Of a stretch of 64,000 nt of DNA, positions 17,170-27,077 are shown one piece after another. The DNA is from Vibrio echinoideorum. Lineage in GTDB: Bacteria > Pseudomonadota > Gammaproteobacteria > Enterobacterales > Vibrionaceae. The number at the start of each line of letters is the position of its first letter. Position 1 is the first letter of the stretch. The translations under genes were made by a program, and so were the position numbers. The notes under the pieces were generated by a model. The model did not search any database. It had not been told where the DNA came from and saw only the letters and a list, made by a program, of their open reading frames with translations. The stretch lies in assembly GCF_024347455.1 (NCBI RefSeq), contig NZ_AP025483.1:682001-746000 (forward strand), read 5' to 3'.

Positions 17170-18627
17170 ATGAAAATATTATTAGCGTGTGTTTTTAGCC
17201 TGATTTGTTTTTCAGCGGCCAGTGTTGCTGCTCTACAGACGGGAAAAACGGTCACGGTGCCGCATCATAAATCTACGCATGTGGTGCTGTCGGGAAAAGC
17301 GGCGAAGGTTTCTCTTGGAGATCCTGAAGTCTTAGACATTGTGATTTTGAAGTCTAATGAGTTGTTCTTAATTGGTAAAAAATTAGGGGCGACAAATTTG
17401 ATGGCTTGGGATTCGCAAGGTCAGTTGATTGAGTCGATTAACATCGAAGTTACCCATGATCTTAATAGCTTAAAGTCAAAGCTATACGAGTTTCTTCCTG
17501 ATGAGACGATTGAGGTTCATAGTGCGCAAAACCGTTTGCTGTTAAGTGGGCAAATCAGTAATCAACAAAAAATGAATGTAGCGATGCGAATTGCCGAAAC
17601 TTATGCGGCAGGACAAGCGGCGGATGATGCTAAAGAGAGTGGTAGTGAGCAAGCAGCCGCAACGGGTGTGATCAACTTGATGTCTATTGGTGGCGCACAA
17701 CAAGTTATGCTTGAAGTGACGGTAGCCGAGGTTCAGCGAAGCTTAGTGAGAAAGTTCGATGCTAACTTCCATTTCTTCCAAACCAGTGGTTCTAACTTTT
17801 CGTGGGGCGCTTCATCAGTCCCTGCTGGTGTATTGGGCGCAACGCCAATTTTCGATATCCCAACCTCTACCGATTACGGAATTCTAGGTTCTTTCATCGA
17901 TAGTAATACCTTGTTTACTTTTGCTCTTGATGTCGCGAAGCAAAACGGTGTGGCTAAGGTATTAGCAGAGCCAAACTTAACCGCATTAAGTGGTTCTAAG
18001 GCTGAGTTTTTAGCGGGTGGTGAATTTCCTATTCCTGTTCCCGACGACGATGGAATTACCATAGAGTACAAGGAATACGGTGTCGGCTTGAAATTCATAC
18101 CTACCGTACTCAGCGATAAAAAAATCAATCTTAACCTAGCGGTTGATGTGAGTGAGATAGCTAACAGCAGTTCATTGACTATCGATCCTGGGTCGACGAA
18201 TGCGACTTATTTTATCCCACCAATCACACGTCGAAGTGCTTCTTCTACGCTTGAGCTTGCTGATGGCCAAACTATCGGTATTGCAGGGTTGTTGAGTGAG
18301 AACGTACGAGATGTCAGTAACAAAATGCCGGGTATTGGTGATGTACCGATTTTAGGTCAGCTTTTCAATAGCCAAGAATACATATCGGGTGAAACCGAGC
18401 TTGTCATTCTCGTTACACCGAGGCTCGCTAAACCGGTGGACCGAAGTAAAGTCACACTGCCAACTGATGTCTTTGTGGATCCGAATGATCTGGAATATTA
18501 CTTGTTAGGTAGAAGCGCATACATTGCGGAGCCTTCTGATTCTGAAGACAGCAGCAAGACAAGTTCAGACAAAGGAATCGCGCCAACTGATGGTGGCAGT
18601 GAAGGTTCATTTGGTCATGATTTATAA
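17170..18627 (+). CDS. rcpA: Flp pilus outer-membrane secretin RcpA/CpaC
   Basis: A 485-residue type II/III secretin that forms the outer-membrane pore of the Flp pilus. It has a Sec signal peptide (cut after about ASVAA, residue 21), an N-terminal BON/pilus-type domain (VVLSGKAAKVSLGDPEVLDI), and the C-terminal secretin domain ending GIGDVPILGQLFNS then ETELVILVTPRL. The C-terminus is acidic and Ser-rich. It begins 8 bp after rcpC and is followed by a small lipoprotein gene that could supply pilotin function. Confidence 0.93.
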   Translation: MKILLACVFSLICFSAASVAALQTGKTVTVPHHKSTHVVLSGKAAKVSLGDPEVLDIVILKSNELFLIGKKLGATNLMAWDSQGQLIESINIEVTHDLNSLKSKLYEFLPDETIEVHSAQNRLLLSGQISNQQKMNVAMRIAETYAAGQAADDAKESGSEQAAATGVINLMSIGGAQQVMLEVTVAEVQRSLVRKFDANFHFFQTSGSNFSWGASSVPAGVLGATPIFDIPTSTDYGILGSFIDSNTLFTFALDVAKQNGVAKVLAEPNLTALSGSKAEFLAGGEFPIPVPDDDGITIEYKEYGVGLKFIPTVLSDKKINLNLAVDVSEIANSSSLTIDPGSTNATYFIPPITRRSASSTLELADGQTIGIAGLLSENVRDVSNKMPGIGDVPILGQLFNSQEYISGETELVILVTPRLAKPVDRSKVTLPTDVFVDPNDLEYYLLGRSAYIAEPSDSEDSSKTSSDKGIAPTDGGSEGSFGHDL

Positions 18628-18637
18628 GGAGATAGAT

Positions 18638-18886
18638 ATGATTAGAACAATGATGGCCTTTCTCATAGTTGTACTCGTCGGTTGTGCCAATGATGCACCA
18701 CTAGGGCAATCTGTGGCCACGTTAAAGATGGAACAAACGTACAACCCTAATGCGACACAGGAGAACTTACAGGTTTTGCCTGATGGTACCGGAGAGCGCA
18801 TGCAAGCTGGTTACGATAAGTATGTGGGTAAAGGTGACGAAGAACTTTCCGGAAGTAGCAGCCAGGTTTTAAATAGTTTTAATTAG
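18638..18886 (+). CDS. Small lipoprotein of the tad operon
   Basis: An 82-residue predicted lipoprotein with signal sequence MIRTMMAFLIVVLVGC and a lipobox Cys at 16. The mature part is short and polar (GTGERMQAGYDKYVGKG in the middle) and matches no domain I recognise. It sits where rcpB or cpaD stands in other tad loci but is much shorter. AAGGAGAT precedes ATG 18638. It may be a secretin pilotin (inference). Confidence 0.75.
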   Translation: MIRTMMAFLIVVLVGCANDAPLGQSVATLKMEQTYNPNATQENLQVLPDGTGERMQAGYDKYVGKGDEELSGSSSQVLNSFN

Positions 18887-19063
18887 CGCAAATGATTAGG
18901 TACAGATGCATCGAGTTACAAGTACTGTTTAGACTATCTCATTAGGGCAAATTAGATTTTTTGAACAGTGGTGCGAGATTGAATAGGAAGCGTCGTGAAT
19001 AGGTTAGCCATCATCGTAATGAACTTAGTGTTTACCGTTAAGGCTTGATGATATTAGGACAAG

Positions 19064-20305
19064 ATGTCCACAATGAAGACAGGTGGGAATATGGGCGAAG
19101 CAATTGATATTTTACCTAATGAGGACGATGCGATTCGCCTTAAAACCAACTTGAATGTATGGCTGATTTATAACAATGATAATTTTCATGCTCATATGAG
19201 ACAGCAATTGAAACGTTGTCGAAACGTGCATATTGAATCTTTTTCTTTGTTAGGTATGACTGAAGAGTATGTGAAGAATATCGATGCACCAGATCTAATC
19301 TTTGTTGAATCTAGCGGTGGTTGGGCTCAGAAAATGGTGGATTTGCAAAGCTACAATCTGCAGTTAGAAGAGCATGATTTATCTTTGGTTGTGTTTGGTG
19401 ATGAAAGTGACAATGGGTCATTAAAAATAGCGTTAAGACTCGGTGCTTCGGATTTTTTGTCTCACGATATTTCTATTTCTGGTCTTCTCCCCTTACTTAA
19501 AAAAACAGCGGCGGAGAAAATCGAAAATTCGAGCTACGGAGAAGTGTTCCTATTTATCAACACTAAAGGTGGTATGGGAGCGACGACCTTAGCGCTTAAT
19601 ACAGCCGTAGAAATAGCAAGTTATCACCCGAATGAGGTGCTGTTGCTCGATATTGACCTCCAGTTTGGTGTTATTCCTGAATATTTGAATATCACGCCGA
19701 CCTACAGTATTTCGGATGCCATCGATAGCTCAAATGATTTAGATGAGATGTCTTTGAGTAGCTTGGTGAATAAGCACTCGTCAGGATTACATGTTTTAAG
19801 TTTCAAGCATGAAAATAACGCAGATGATTATGAACATGCTCAGAAAATCGGGAAGTTACTGCCCGTATTACGTCGCTTCTATCGCTACATTATTATCGAC
19901 TTTTCTCGAGGGTTGGATCATATCTTCGCATCGGCTATCTCCCCTGCGACTAAGGTGTTACTTGTTGCTCAACAAACCTTGGTTTCGGTTAAAAATAGCA
20001 ATCGATTAATTCGAACACTCAAGTTTGAGTACGGGTTGCAGCAGGACTCAATCGAGATCATTGTGAATCGTTATGAAAAGCGACAAACAATTAAGCTAAC
20101 AGACATAGAACAAACCGTTGGAAAGCATGACATCCATTTAATGCCTAATGATTTTAAGGTGGCTCTTGAGAGCGCTAATTTAGGTTTGCCGTTGGTTGAA
20201 TCGAAGAAAAAGAGCTCAATTACACGGTCGATTATTGATTTGTCTCATATCCTTTCTCCGCCAGAACAAGAAGAGAAAGGTTGGCTTAAAAAAATATTTT
20301 CATAA
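19064..20305 (+). CDS. tadZ: TadZ/CpaE-type pilus localisation protein
   Basis: A 413-residue protein with an atypical receiver-like N-terminus (about 30-150) and a ParA/MinD-type ATPase domain. The P-loop KGGMGATT (168-175) lacks the second Lys of KGGxGKT, a known feature of some TadZ proteins. LLLDIDLQFG follows as the Walker A' strand. Family knowledge: TadZ places the pilus machine at the cell pole. A start at 19064 has AGGA upstream; ATG 19091 with AGGTGGG is an equal alternative. A 177-bp gap before it contains a 17-residue leader-like frame at 18995-19048. Confidence 0.9.
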   Translation: MSTMKTGGNMGEAIDILPNEDDAIRLKTNLNVWLIYNNDNFHAHMRQQLKRCRNVHIESFSLLGMTEEYVKNIDAPDLIFVESSGGWAQKMVDLQSYNLQLEEHDLSLVVFGDESDNGSLKIALRLGASDFLSHDISISGLLPLLKKTAAEKIENSSYGEVFLFINTKGGMGATTLALNTAVEIASYHPNEVLLLDIDLQFGVIPEYLNITPTYSISDAIDSSNDLDEMSLSSLVNKHSSGLHVLSFKHENNADDYEHAQKIGKLLPVLRRFYRYIIIDFSRGLDHIFASAISPATKVLLVAQQTLVSVKNSNRLIRTLKFEYGLQQDSIEIIVNRYEKRQTIKLTDIEQTVGKHDIHLMPNDFKVALESANLGLPLVESKKKSSITRSIIDLSHILSPPEQEEKGWLKKIFS

Positions 20306-20337
20306 CACGTTTGTTACAGCATATATGAGGGATCGTT

Positions 20338-21789
20338 ATGTTCTTTAAACGAAAAAATATTAATCCGGAGTTTGAAAAGAAAGTAGAACAGTTTTCCCAA
20401 GAGGAAGACGGCGTTGTATCGCCCCTCATTCAGAAAGTCGCTAACGTATCCCATGAAGCTAAGAGTTTAGAGGCGAGTGAAGAGCAAGAAAAGTCGATGA
20501 ATGAGGCGAAAAAAGTCTTAGAGCAAGAATTGTCGATTAAACACTACTTTCATAAGCAGTTACTCGAAACATTAGATTTAGGGCTACTTTCTAGCTTAGA
20601 TAAAGAGCGCGCCAAAGTAGACCTTCATGAAGCGATCGTTCAGTTAATGGCGGATGACCAAAGCCACGCATTAAGTGCTGAGGGGCGTAAGCGAGTCATC
20701 AAGCAAATTGAAGATGAAGTATTTGGCCTTGGCCCACTTGAACCATTGCTCGCCGATAAAACGGTGTCCGATATTTTGGTCAACGGACCTAAAAGTGTTT
20801 ATGTCGAACGCCGAGGCAAATTAGAAAAAACACCGTATACGTTTTTAGATGATCGTCACTTAAGAAACATTATTGATCGTATCGTTAGTCAGGTTGGACG
20901 CCGGATTGATGAAGCGTCGCCGATGGTGGATGCTCGATTAGTTGATGGTTCACGAGTGAATGCCATTATTCCCCCTTTGGCCTTAGATGGCCCTTCTGTT
21001 TCGATACGACGTTTTTCTGTAGATAGCCTAACCATGGATAATCTGCTGGAATACAAGTCAGCCTCTCCACAAATGGCAAAGTTCATTGAAGCTGCCGTAA
21101 AAGGTGAGCTTAATATCCTTATTTCTGGTGGTACAGGCTCAGGGAAGACGACGACGCTGAATATTTTTTCTGGGTTTATTCCTAGAGATAAACGGATTAT
21201 TACCATAGAAGACTCCGCAGAGTTACAACTGCAGCAACCACACGTGATTCGTTTAGAAACACGCCCCGCAAACCTTGAGGGTAAAGGTGAGATCAGTCAG
21301 CGAGAGCTGGTGAAAAACACCTTGCGTATGCGACCTGACCGTATTGTTGTCGGGGAGGTACGTGGTAGCGAAGCTGTTGATATGTTAGCGGCGATGAACA
21401 CGGGCCATGATGGTTCACTTGCCACGATTCACGCGAATACACCTCGTGATGCACTAAGTCGTGTTGAGAATATGTTCTCGATGGCGGGGTGGAATATTTC
21501 AACGAAAAATCTAAGAGCGCAGATTGCTTCTGCTATTCATTTGGTGGTTCAAATGGAAAGACAAGAAGACGGTAAGCGTCGCATGGTCAGTATCCAAGAG
21601 ATCAACGGGATGGAAGGAGAGGTCATCACTATGTCTGAGATCTTCCACTTCCAGCGTCAAGGTATCGATGAGCATGGCAATATCTTAGGTTATTACACCG
21701 CAACCGGTGTCGTTCCTCAGTCTCATGATCAGTTAGTTAAACGTGGTCTTGATTTGCCTTATGAGATCTTTACCGAGTCACATAGCTGA
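20338..21789 (+). CDS. tadA: Flp pilus secretion ATPase TadA/CpaF
   Basis: A 483-residue type II/IV secretion ATPase that powers pilin assembly at the inner membrane. Visible are the N-terminal all-helical region, NDILVNG-type motif ([19 protein letters not shown], 144-162), Walker [10 protein letters not shown] (264-272), the Asp box ([11 protein letters not shown]), Walker B ([12 protein letters not shown], about 333-344) and the His box ([12 protein letters not shown]). All key residues are present. It is followed 10 bp on by tadB. Confidence 0.95.
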   Translation: MFFKRKNINPEFEKKVEQFSQEEDGVVSPLIQKVANVSHEAKSLEASEEQEKSMNEAKKVLEQELSIKHYFHKQLLETLDLGLLSSLDKERAKVDLHEAIVQLMADDQSHALSAEGRKRVIKQIEDEVFGLGPLEPLLADKTVSDILVNGPKSVYVERRGKLEKTPYTFLDDRHLRNIIDRIVSQVGRRIDEASPMVDARLVDGSRVNAIIPPLALDGPSVSIRRFSVDSLTMDNLLEYKSASPQMAKFIEAAVKGELNILISGGTGSGKTTTLNIFSGFIPRDKRIITIEDSAELQLQQPHVIRLETRPANLEGKGEISQRELVKNTLRMRPDRIVVGEVRGSEAVDMLAAMNTGHDGSLATIHANTPRDALSRVENMFSMAGWNISTKNLRAQIASAIHLVVQMERQEDGKRRMVSIQEINGMEGEVITMSEIFHFQRQGIDEHGNILGYYTATGVVPQSHDQLVKRGLDLPYEIFTESHS

Positions 21790-21799
21790 GGAGCCGATC

Positions 21800-22765
21800 A
21801 TGGATAGTGTAACTGTATCGTTGGCCCTATTGTTTGTTGCGGTATTGTTTATTTCGCAAGCTTTGTTATTGCCAGCTGCCGGGAAAAAAGCTAAGCACAA
21901 AGAGCTATCCCGTCGTTTAAAAGAGACACAAAGAAATATTGATGAAGAGAGTTTGTCGCTCTTAAAAGACCATTACAACAAAGAACTTTCTCCCTTTGAT
22001 CGTAAATTGATTGTTGTTCCTTTTTTTGCCGACTTAAAGCGTATGTTGGAATTAGCAGGTCTAAAAATCACATTAAGCCGCTTTTTGCTGATTGTATTCT
22101 TGGGCGGAATCCTATTGGCTTTGGTTGCTCTGGTATTCAATCAAGTTTGGTTCATTTGTGTTGCCGCTTTCGTCTTTGTTTGGGTTGTTGCTTATCTGTT
22201 TGTTCAAAATAGAGTGACCTATCGAATGGCACGGTTTGAGGAGCAGTTACCAGACGCCTTGGACATCATAAGAAGAGCCTTACAAGCGGGTCAGCCATTA
22301 GTTCAGTCTTTTAATGAGGTTGGCGAAGAGATGCCAGAGCCTATTGGGGTTGAGTTTAAGAACACCTATAACTTATTGAATTATGGTTATGATTTACGGC
22401 TCGCCATCTTACAAATGACAGAAAGAGTACCGACGGTTTCTATGTTGGCTTTTTCAAGTGCGGTCATGTTGCAGAAAGAAACGGGGGGCAACCTCTCTGA
22501 GAATCTGCAAAAAGTATCTGAGGTATTAAGAGCGCGCTTTAAGCTAGAAAGAAAAATCAAAACCCTTTCAGCTGAGAGTCGACTTTCTGCTTGGATACTG
22601 ACGCTTTCTCCTTTTGCCCTATTTTTCGGTCTCAAATTCGTAAACCCTGAATACATCGAGCCTTTGTACAGTGATCCTAGAGGAATATCTATGGTCAGTG
22701 TTGGCGTGATTTTGTTGGCGATTGGGGCGTTATGGATAAGAAAAATAATAAATATCGAGATATAG
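21800..22765 (+). CDS. tadB: Flp pilus inner-membrane platform protein TadB
   Basis: A 321-residue GspF/T2SSF-type membrane protein that forms the assembly platform with TadC. It has an N-terminal helix, two central helices (SRFLLIVFLGGILLALVALV, then VWFICVAAFVFVWVVAYLF), the T2SSF domain (EEQLPDALDIIRRALQAGQP, then LQKETGGNLSENL) and a C-terminal helix. ATG 21800 is preceded by GAGGAG; a longer in-frame start at 21743 would lie inside tadA. Confidence 0.92.
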   Translation: MDSVTVSLALLFVAVLFISQALLLPAAGKKAKHKELSRRLKETQRNIDEESLSLLKDHYNKELSPFDRKLIVVPFFADLKRMLELAGLKITLSRFLLIVFLGGILLALVALVFNQVWFICVAAFVFVWVVAYLFVQNRVTYRMARFEEQLPDALDIIRRALQAGQPLVQSFNEVGEEMPEPIGVEFKNTYNLLNYGYDLRLAILQMTERVPTVSMLAFSSAVMLQKETGGNLSENLQKVSEVLRARFKLERKIKTLSAESRLSAWILTLSPFALFFGLKFVNPEYIEPLYSDPRGISMVSVGVILLAIGALWIRKIINIEI

Positions 22766-22768
22766 ATT

Positions 22769-23740
22769 ATGGAATTCTTTGATTTAGAAGTATGGAAACA
22801 AACACTCTCTGAGTTCGGTATCACTAGCCAGACCCTGCTTTACGGGATGATTCTGCTTACCACTATGCTACTTACTCTTACTTTAGGGTTTCTTTTTGTT
22901 GGTACTCGTTCCCCGTTGGATAAAAAGTTAAAACAGATTTCCGGAGGGAACCATACTGGTAGTCGCAAACCTTATGACTTTACCAATACCTTGGAGTCGC
23001 TGACGCCATTTATTGGGAGAGGGAACAAAAAAGATAACGAAACGTATTCAGAAAAATTAATGCATGCTGGATATCATGAAAAGAGCGCACTTTCAGTATT
23101 TTACGCCTTTAAAGTACTTTCAACATTAATAGGGTTTGTCTGTGCATTTATGGTGTTTTACTTGGCTATAGGTGGCAGCTACAACAACTTATTGATTGTG
23201 ACATGTATTTTTGTCGGGACATTCTTCCCCAATTTTGTATTGAGTAAAATGCAAAAAGAGAGACAGAGAAAAATCAGAAACGGTGTCCCTGATGCTTTAG
23301 ACCTTTTGGTGGTATGTACGGAATCAGGTCTTGGTTTTAATGCCGCACTAGGGCGTGTCGCCAACGAGTTATACATTTCACAACCCGAACTTGCCGATGA
23401 GCTAGATACTGTGTTTGCTAAAATTCAAGCGGGTGTCACTATGCCTGATGCTTTGAGTCAACTCGTTGAACGAACTGGGCTTCGTGAGTTGGAAGGACTT
23501 GTTTCTTTGCTCTCACATGCTTCAAGAATGGGGGGCGGTTTAGCTCAAACCTTACGTGACTATACCGAAGATTTTCGAGACAAACGCCAACAAGCTGCGG
23601 AAGAAATTGCAGCCAAAATCCCCACCAAAATGCTATTTCCCATGTTGTTGTTCATTTGGCCTTGCTTCTTTATCGTTGCTCTTGGGCCCGGAATGATGAT
23701 CGTAATGGATGCACTGACATCTCCAGGAGCGAGTTTATGA
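22769..23740 (+). CDS. tadC: Flp pilus inner-membrane platform protein TadC
   Basis: A 323-residue partner of TadB with the same T2SSF architecture: an N-terminal helix (TLLYGMILLTTMLLTLTLGF), a central helix pair, GVPDALDLLVVCTESGLGFN (172-191), an LSHASRMGGGLAQTLRDYTE segment, and a C-terminal helix. It starts 3 bp after tadB and its stop overlaps the start of the TPR lipoprotein gene, so translation is coupled. Confidence 0.92.
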   Translation: MEFFDLEVWKQTLSEFGITSQTLLYGMILLTTMLLTLTLGFLFVGTRSPLDKKLKQISGGNHTGSRKPYDFTNTLESLTPFIGRGNKKDNETYSEKLMHAGYHEKSALSVFYAFKVLSTLIGFVCAFMVFYLAIGGSYNNLLIVTCIFVGTFFPNFVLSKMQKERQRKIRNGVPDALDLLVVCTESGLGFNAALGRVANELYISQPELADELDTVFAKIQAGVTMPDALSQLVERTGLRELEGLVSLLSHASRMGGGLAQTLRDYTEDFRDKRQQAAEEIAAKIPTKMLFPMLLFIWPCFFIVALGPGMMIVMDALTSPGASL

Positions 23741-24753
23741 TGCGAATGAATAGAATGGTTTTACTTTTACTACCGTTAGTAATTCTCGGTTGCGCTTCTT
23801 CTGATGAGCCTACTAATCAGTTTGATGCCGAATTGTATTCGGGTAAGCCAATTGACACCTTAACCAGTGACGATCCGCCGGTAAGTGAAAAAGAAGCAAT
23901 CATGCGTGGTGATGTTGCTTTGAGAGACAACAACATCGATTTAGCTCTTTATGAGTACATCCGATCTCTGTCTTTTCCTGAACAAGAGTTTCACGATAAA
24001 ACGCTATTTACTATCGGTCGAATTCATTCATCGAGAGGCAATTACGCACTCGCTGAAAAAGCGTATTTGGCGGCATTAGATTTTAACCCTGCGCATACTG
24101 AAGTTTTAGAGCAGTTAGGTGTTTTATATACTAAGCAGCGCCGTACAGACGAAGGTCGAAGTTATTTCTTTAAAGCGATCAATGCAGACCAAGTTCGCTT
24201 AAAAAGTAGTAGTACGATTAAAAACTACCAAGCGTTAAGTCAAAGTGAAGTAGCAGGTTTGAAGGTTGATAGTATGTCTCCAGCTCTGGCTTTCATGGGC
24301 ATTGGAGTTTTGGAAGATGTTCAAGGTAAGCATCAGATCGCTCAAGAGTATTTTAAAAAGTCGCTGACTATCGATAAAACATCAGTGAAAGCTCTACTGA
24401 ACATGGGTTACTCCCATTACATGTACGGCAACTACAAAGAAGCGTACCAATACACTCGTTCGGCTTTAGAAATAGAACCTAACAATGAGAAGGCTCAGAA
24501 TAACCTTGCACTCATTTATTTGGCGTCAGGTGATGTGAAAAAAGCAATAAATGTGTTCATGCGCCATATGGATGCGCCAGAAGCTCTGAATAATGTCGGC
24601 TACTTTTTAATTATTCAAGGTCGACCTGATGAAGCGATTCCTTACCTGCAACAAGCCATAGATAAAAAACCATCTTATTACAAAATCGCCAATGAAAACC
24701 TAAATCGAGCCCTAGCAGAGGTGAGAGAAATGAAGGCGAGCACACCAATATAG
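23737..24753 (+). CDS. tadD: TPR lipoprotein TadD
   Basis: A 338-residue lipoprotein with signal MNRMVLLLLPLVILGC and lipobox Cys. The mature protein has tetratricopeptide repeats (for example KTLFTIGRIHSSRGNYALAE; AEKAYLAALDFNPAHTEVLE; VKALLNMGYSHYMYGNYKEA). Family knowledge: TadD is a TPR pilotin-like factor for Flp assembly. ATG 23737 overlaps the tadC stop; an upstream in-frame start at 23656 would extend into tadC. Last gene of the operon. Confidence 0.9.
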   Translation: MMRMNRMVLLLLPLVILGCASSDEPTNQFDAELYSGKPIDTLTSDDPPVSEKEAIMRGDVALRDNNIDLALYEYIRSLSFPEQEFHDKTLFTIGRIHSSRGNYALAEKAYLAALDFNPAHTEVLEQLGVLYTKQRRTDEGRSYFFKAINADQVRLKSSSTIKNYQALSQSEVAGLKVDSMSPALAFMGIGVLEDVQGKHQIAQEYFKKSLTIDKTSVKALLNMGYSHYMYGNYKEAYQYTRSALEIEPNNEKAQNNLALIYLASGDVKKAINVFMRHMDAPEALNNVGYFLIIQGRPDEAIPYLQQAIDKKPSYYKIANENLNRALAEVREMKASTPI

Positions 24754-24800
24754 TGTTGTTCTGTGAAGAGTTACTCTCCTTATGGTAAATAGCACAAATG

Positions 24801-24842
24801 AATTAGCCCCTGATGAGTGTCCTTATCAGGGGCTAATATTTG
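24801..24842. terminator. Terminator of the tad operon (two-way)
   Basis: TTAGCCCCTGAT (24803-24814) pairs perfectly with 24825-24836 around a short loop; ATATTT follows. Located between convergent tadD and chrA, it can serve both. Confidence 0.85.
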
Positions 24843-24870
24843 TCACTCAGTTTTGTATCTAAGTACTTAA

Positions 24871-26016
24871 TTATAAATAGTTAAGAACCACACCAGCTGC
24901 GATAAAGGTGCCAACTAAACCTACTATCGGCATCTTCATTGTTTTCAATAACCAAACGCCAACAATGATCAGAGCGAAGTCTATGCCGCTGCTCACTGCG
25001 CTTGTGAAGATTGGTTGATATAGAGCCGCAAGTAATAGACCAACAACTGCTGCATTCACACCAGTAAGAGCACCAGCCACCAAAGGTTTACTCGCAATTG
25101 CCTGCCAGTTTTTCAATACACCCAGTAGCAGCAAGAAGCCCGGTAAGAACACGGCAACCGTTGCTAATAGAGCACCTGTAATTGGCGCTGACGGCATTAA
25201 TACATAACCGAGGTAAGTGGCTAACGTAAACATCGGTCCTGGTACGGCTTGTGCTGCGGCATAGCCCGTGAGAAATGCATCTTGAGACAGTTGGTCGCCA
25301 ATACCATTTTGCAGTAACGGAAGTACCACGTGACCGCCACCGAATACCAAGCTGCCTGCTTGGTAAAATAACCCAAACACTTCGATACCTTGAGAATATG
25401 CACTAAACAGTGGTAAGCCAACCAATAGTGCTACAAAAATCACAAGTGGAGTTATGGATATCTTATGTGTTGAAGGCGTTGTTTTTAAGTCTTGTGAGGT
25501 TAAGAACTTACTGCCAATGATTGCTGCAAATAGGAGTACTAAGACTTGAGGCCAGATCCCAGGAATCAAAAGTAGAACAATCGCGGTGATCACACACAGT
25601 GCTGTTGCTATCTTTGATTGGCAAAAGTTTTTGTACATGCCGAAAGTGGCATCAGCTACAACCACGACCGCGAGTAGCTTAAGTCCGTGGATGATTGAAA
25701 TGAAAAGAGGTGCTTCCAACAACTGGTTGCTCACTAAGGCCAATATCAACATTAGGATGACAGAAGGGGAGGTGAAGCCTACAAATGCGGCAATCGCACC
25801 GGTTAAGCCACCTTTTTTGTAACCAACCGCGAAGCCAACCTGACTAGAGCCTGGACCCGGTAAAAACTGACTGAGGGCGACAATTTGCCCGTACTCTTCG
25901 TCGGATAACCAATTCAGTTTCTCAACGAAGGTTTTGCGGAAGTAGCCAATATGTGCCGCTGGTCCACCAAAGCTGATCCAGCCAAGCCAGAAAAAGGTTT
26001 TAAAAATTGAAAGCAT
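24871..26016 (-). CDS. chrA: ChrA-family chromate (anion) transporter
   Basis: A 381-residue membrane protein with two CHR domains. The first has WLGWISFGGPAAHIGYFRK and LPGPGSSQVGFAVGY, the second GSLVFGGGHVVLPLL and AVPGPMFTLATYLGY. Family knowledge: CHR proteins export chromate, taking it for sulfate; in marine species the real substrate may be another anion. It is divergent from a LysR gene with a 101-bp AT-rich gap, which contains an AATTA-TTT-TAATT palindrome. Confidence 0.92.
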   Translation of the reverse strand: MLSIFKTFFWLGWISFGGPAAHIGYFRKTFVEKLNWLSDEEYGQIVALSQFLPGPGSSQVGFAVGYKKGGLTGAIAAFVGFTSPSVILMLILALVSNQLLEAPLFISIIHGLKLLAVVVVADATFGMYKNFCQSKIATALCVITAIVLLLIPGIWPQVLVLLFAAIIGSKFLTSQDLKTTPSTHKISITPLVIFVALLVGLPLFSAYSQGIEVFGLFYQAGSLVFGGGHVVLPLLQNGIGDQLSQDAFLTGYAAAQAVPGPMFTLATYLGYVLMPSAPITGALLATVAVFLPGFLLLLGVLKNWQAIASKPLVAGALTGVNAAVVGLLLAALYQPIFTSAVSSGIDFALIIVGVWLLKTMKMPIVGLVGTFIAAGVVLNYL

Positions 26017-26117
26017 GATCGATTCCAGATAAATGTTTAGCGTAATTTAGGTGGAGTTGAACTATGATTCAAATTAATTATTTTAATTATAACTATTAAT
26101 GAAATGGGTTCGTATGT

Positions 26118-27047
26118 ATGGCAGATTTTAACTGGAAAGGGATCGACCTTAACTTGTTGATTGCACTACAGGCATTGTATAAAACGAATAGCGTGAGCAA
26201 GGCAGCTGAGCGTTGCTATGTTAGCCAATCTGCAATGAGCCATAGCCTACAAAGATTGCGAAAGCTGTTTGATGACCCTTTGTTTGAGCGAGTTGGTAGC
26301 AAGATGGAAGCGACCGACCGAGCCATTGAATTATCAAGCACCGTCGATGCGTTGCTTAATACTATTCAATCTGAAGTTCTGTTGTCCAAAAGGTTCGAAG
26401 TTGATAGTTATAGAGGCAGCTGGAAAATAGGGCTGACCGATTACGCTGAACAGATGTTTGGCCCAATGATCTTTGACTTTATTAAGCAAGTTTCGCCAAG
26501 CTCTCAAGTCGCGTTTTTCAACGTTAATCGAACCAATTATCAGCAGGTATTTGAAGAGGCTAAGTTAGATATTGCGATAGGCAGTTTTGGTGAAGTGCCT
26601 AAATTGTATGGCACAGAACTTCTCTATACTGAGCAACATGTCTGTTTGCTTGATGAATCGGTGTTGGATGTTGAGTTACCTATGTCATTACAATCATTTG
26701 TCTCTGTGGAGCACGCCTTAGTGTCTCCTAGTGGTGCCTTAAAAACCGCAGTTGATACTAAATTGGCTGAGTTGGGCTATACCAGAAAAGTGGCAATCGC
26801 ATCGAGCAACTTCTTAACCGTAAAACGATTGATTAGTGGCAGAAAGCTATTGTGCATTGTGCCTAAGTTAGTTGCTAGAAACGCCCCTAATGTCGACAGT
26901 TCACTGATAGCCGTCACTCCGCCGATAGACGTCCCTGATTTTGATATACAGCTTGTTTATCGTAAGGGAAAGCAATTAGACGACAAGAACACTCACTTGA
27001 GAAAAGTGATTTCTCAAGCTGTTGAGATTGTCATTGCTGTTGAGTGA
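26118..27047 (+). CDS. LysR-family regulator divergent from chrA
   Basis: A 309-residue LysR protein with an N-terminal helix-turn-helix (SVSKAAERCYVSQSAMSHSL, about 26-45; LRKLFDDPLFERVG) of the NodD/LeuO-like type with the DLNLL opening, then a substrate-binding domain. Divergent position makes chrA the likely target (inference). ATG 26118 is used; the ribosome site is weak. No oddities. Confidence 0.88.
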   Translation: MADFNWKGIDLNLLIALQALYKTNSVSKAAERCYVSQSAMSHSLQRLRKLFDDPLFERVGSKMEATDRAIELSSTVDALLNTIQSEVLLSKRFEVDSYRGSWKIGLTDYAEQMFGPMIFDFIKQVSPSSQVAFFNVNRTNYQQVFEEAKLDIAIGSFGEVPKLYGTELLYTEQHVCLLDESVLDVELPMSLQSFVSVEHALVSPSGALKTAVDTKLAELGYTRKVAIASSNFLTVKRLISGRKLLCIVPKLVARNAPNVDSSLIAVTPPIDVPDFDIQLVYRKGKQLDDKNTHLRKVISQAVEIVIAVE

Positions 27048-27077
27048 TTGATGGTGAGCTTCTTCTGAGTATCTAGC

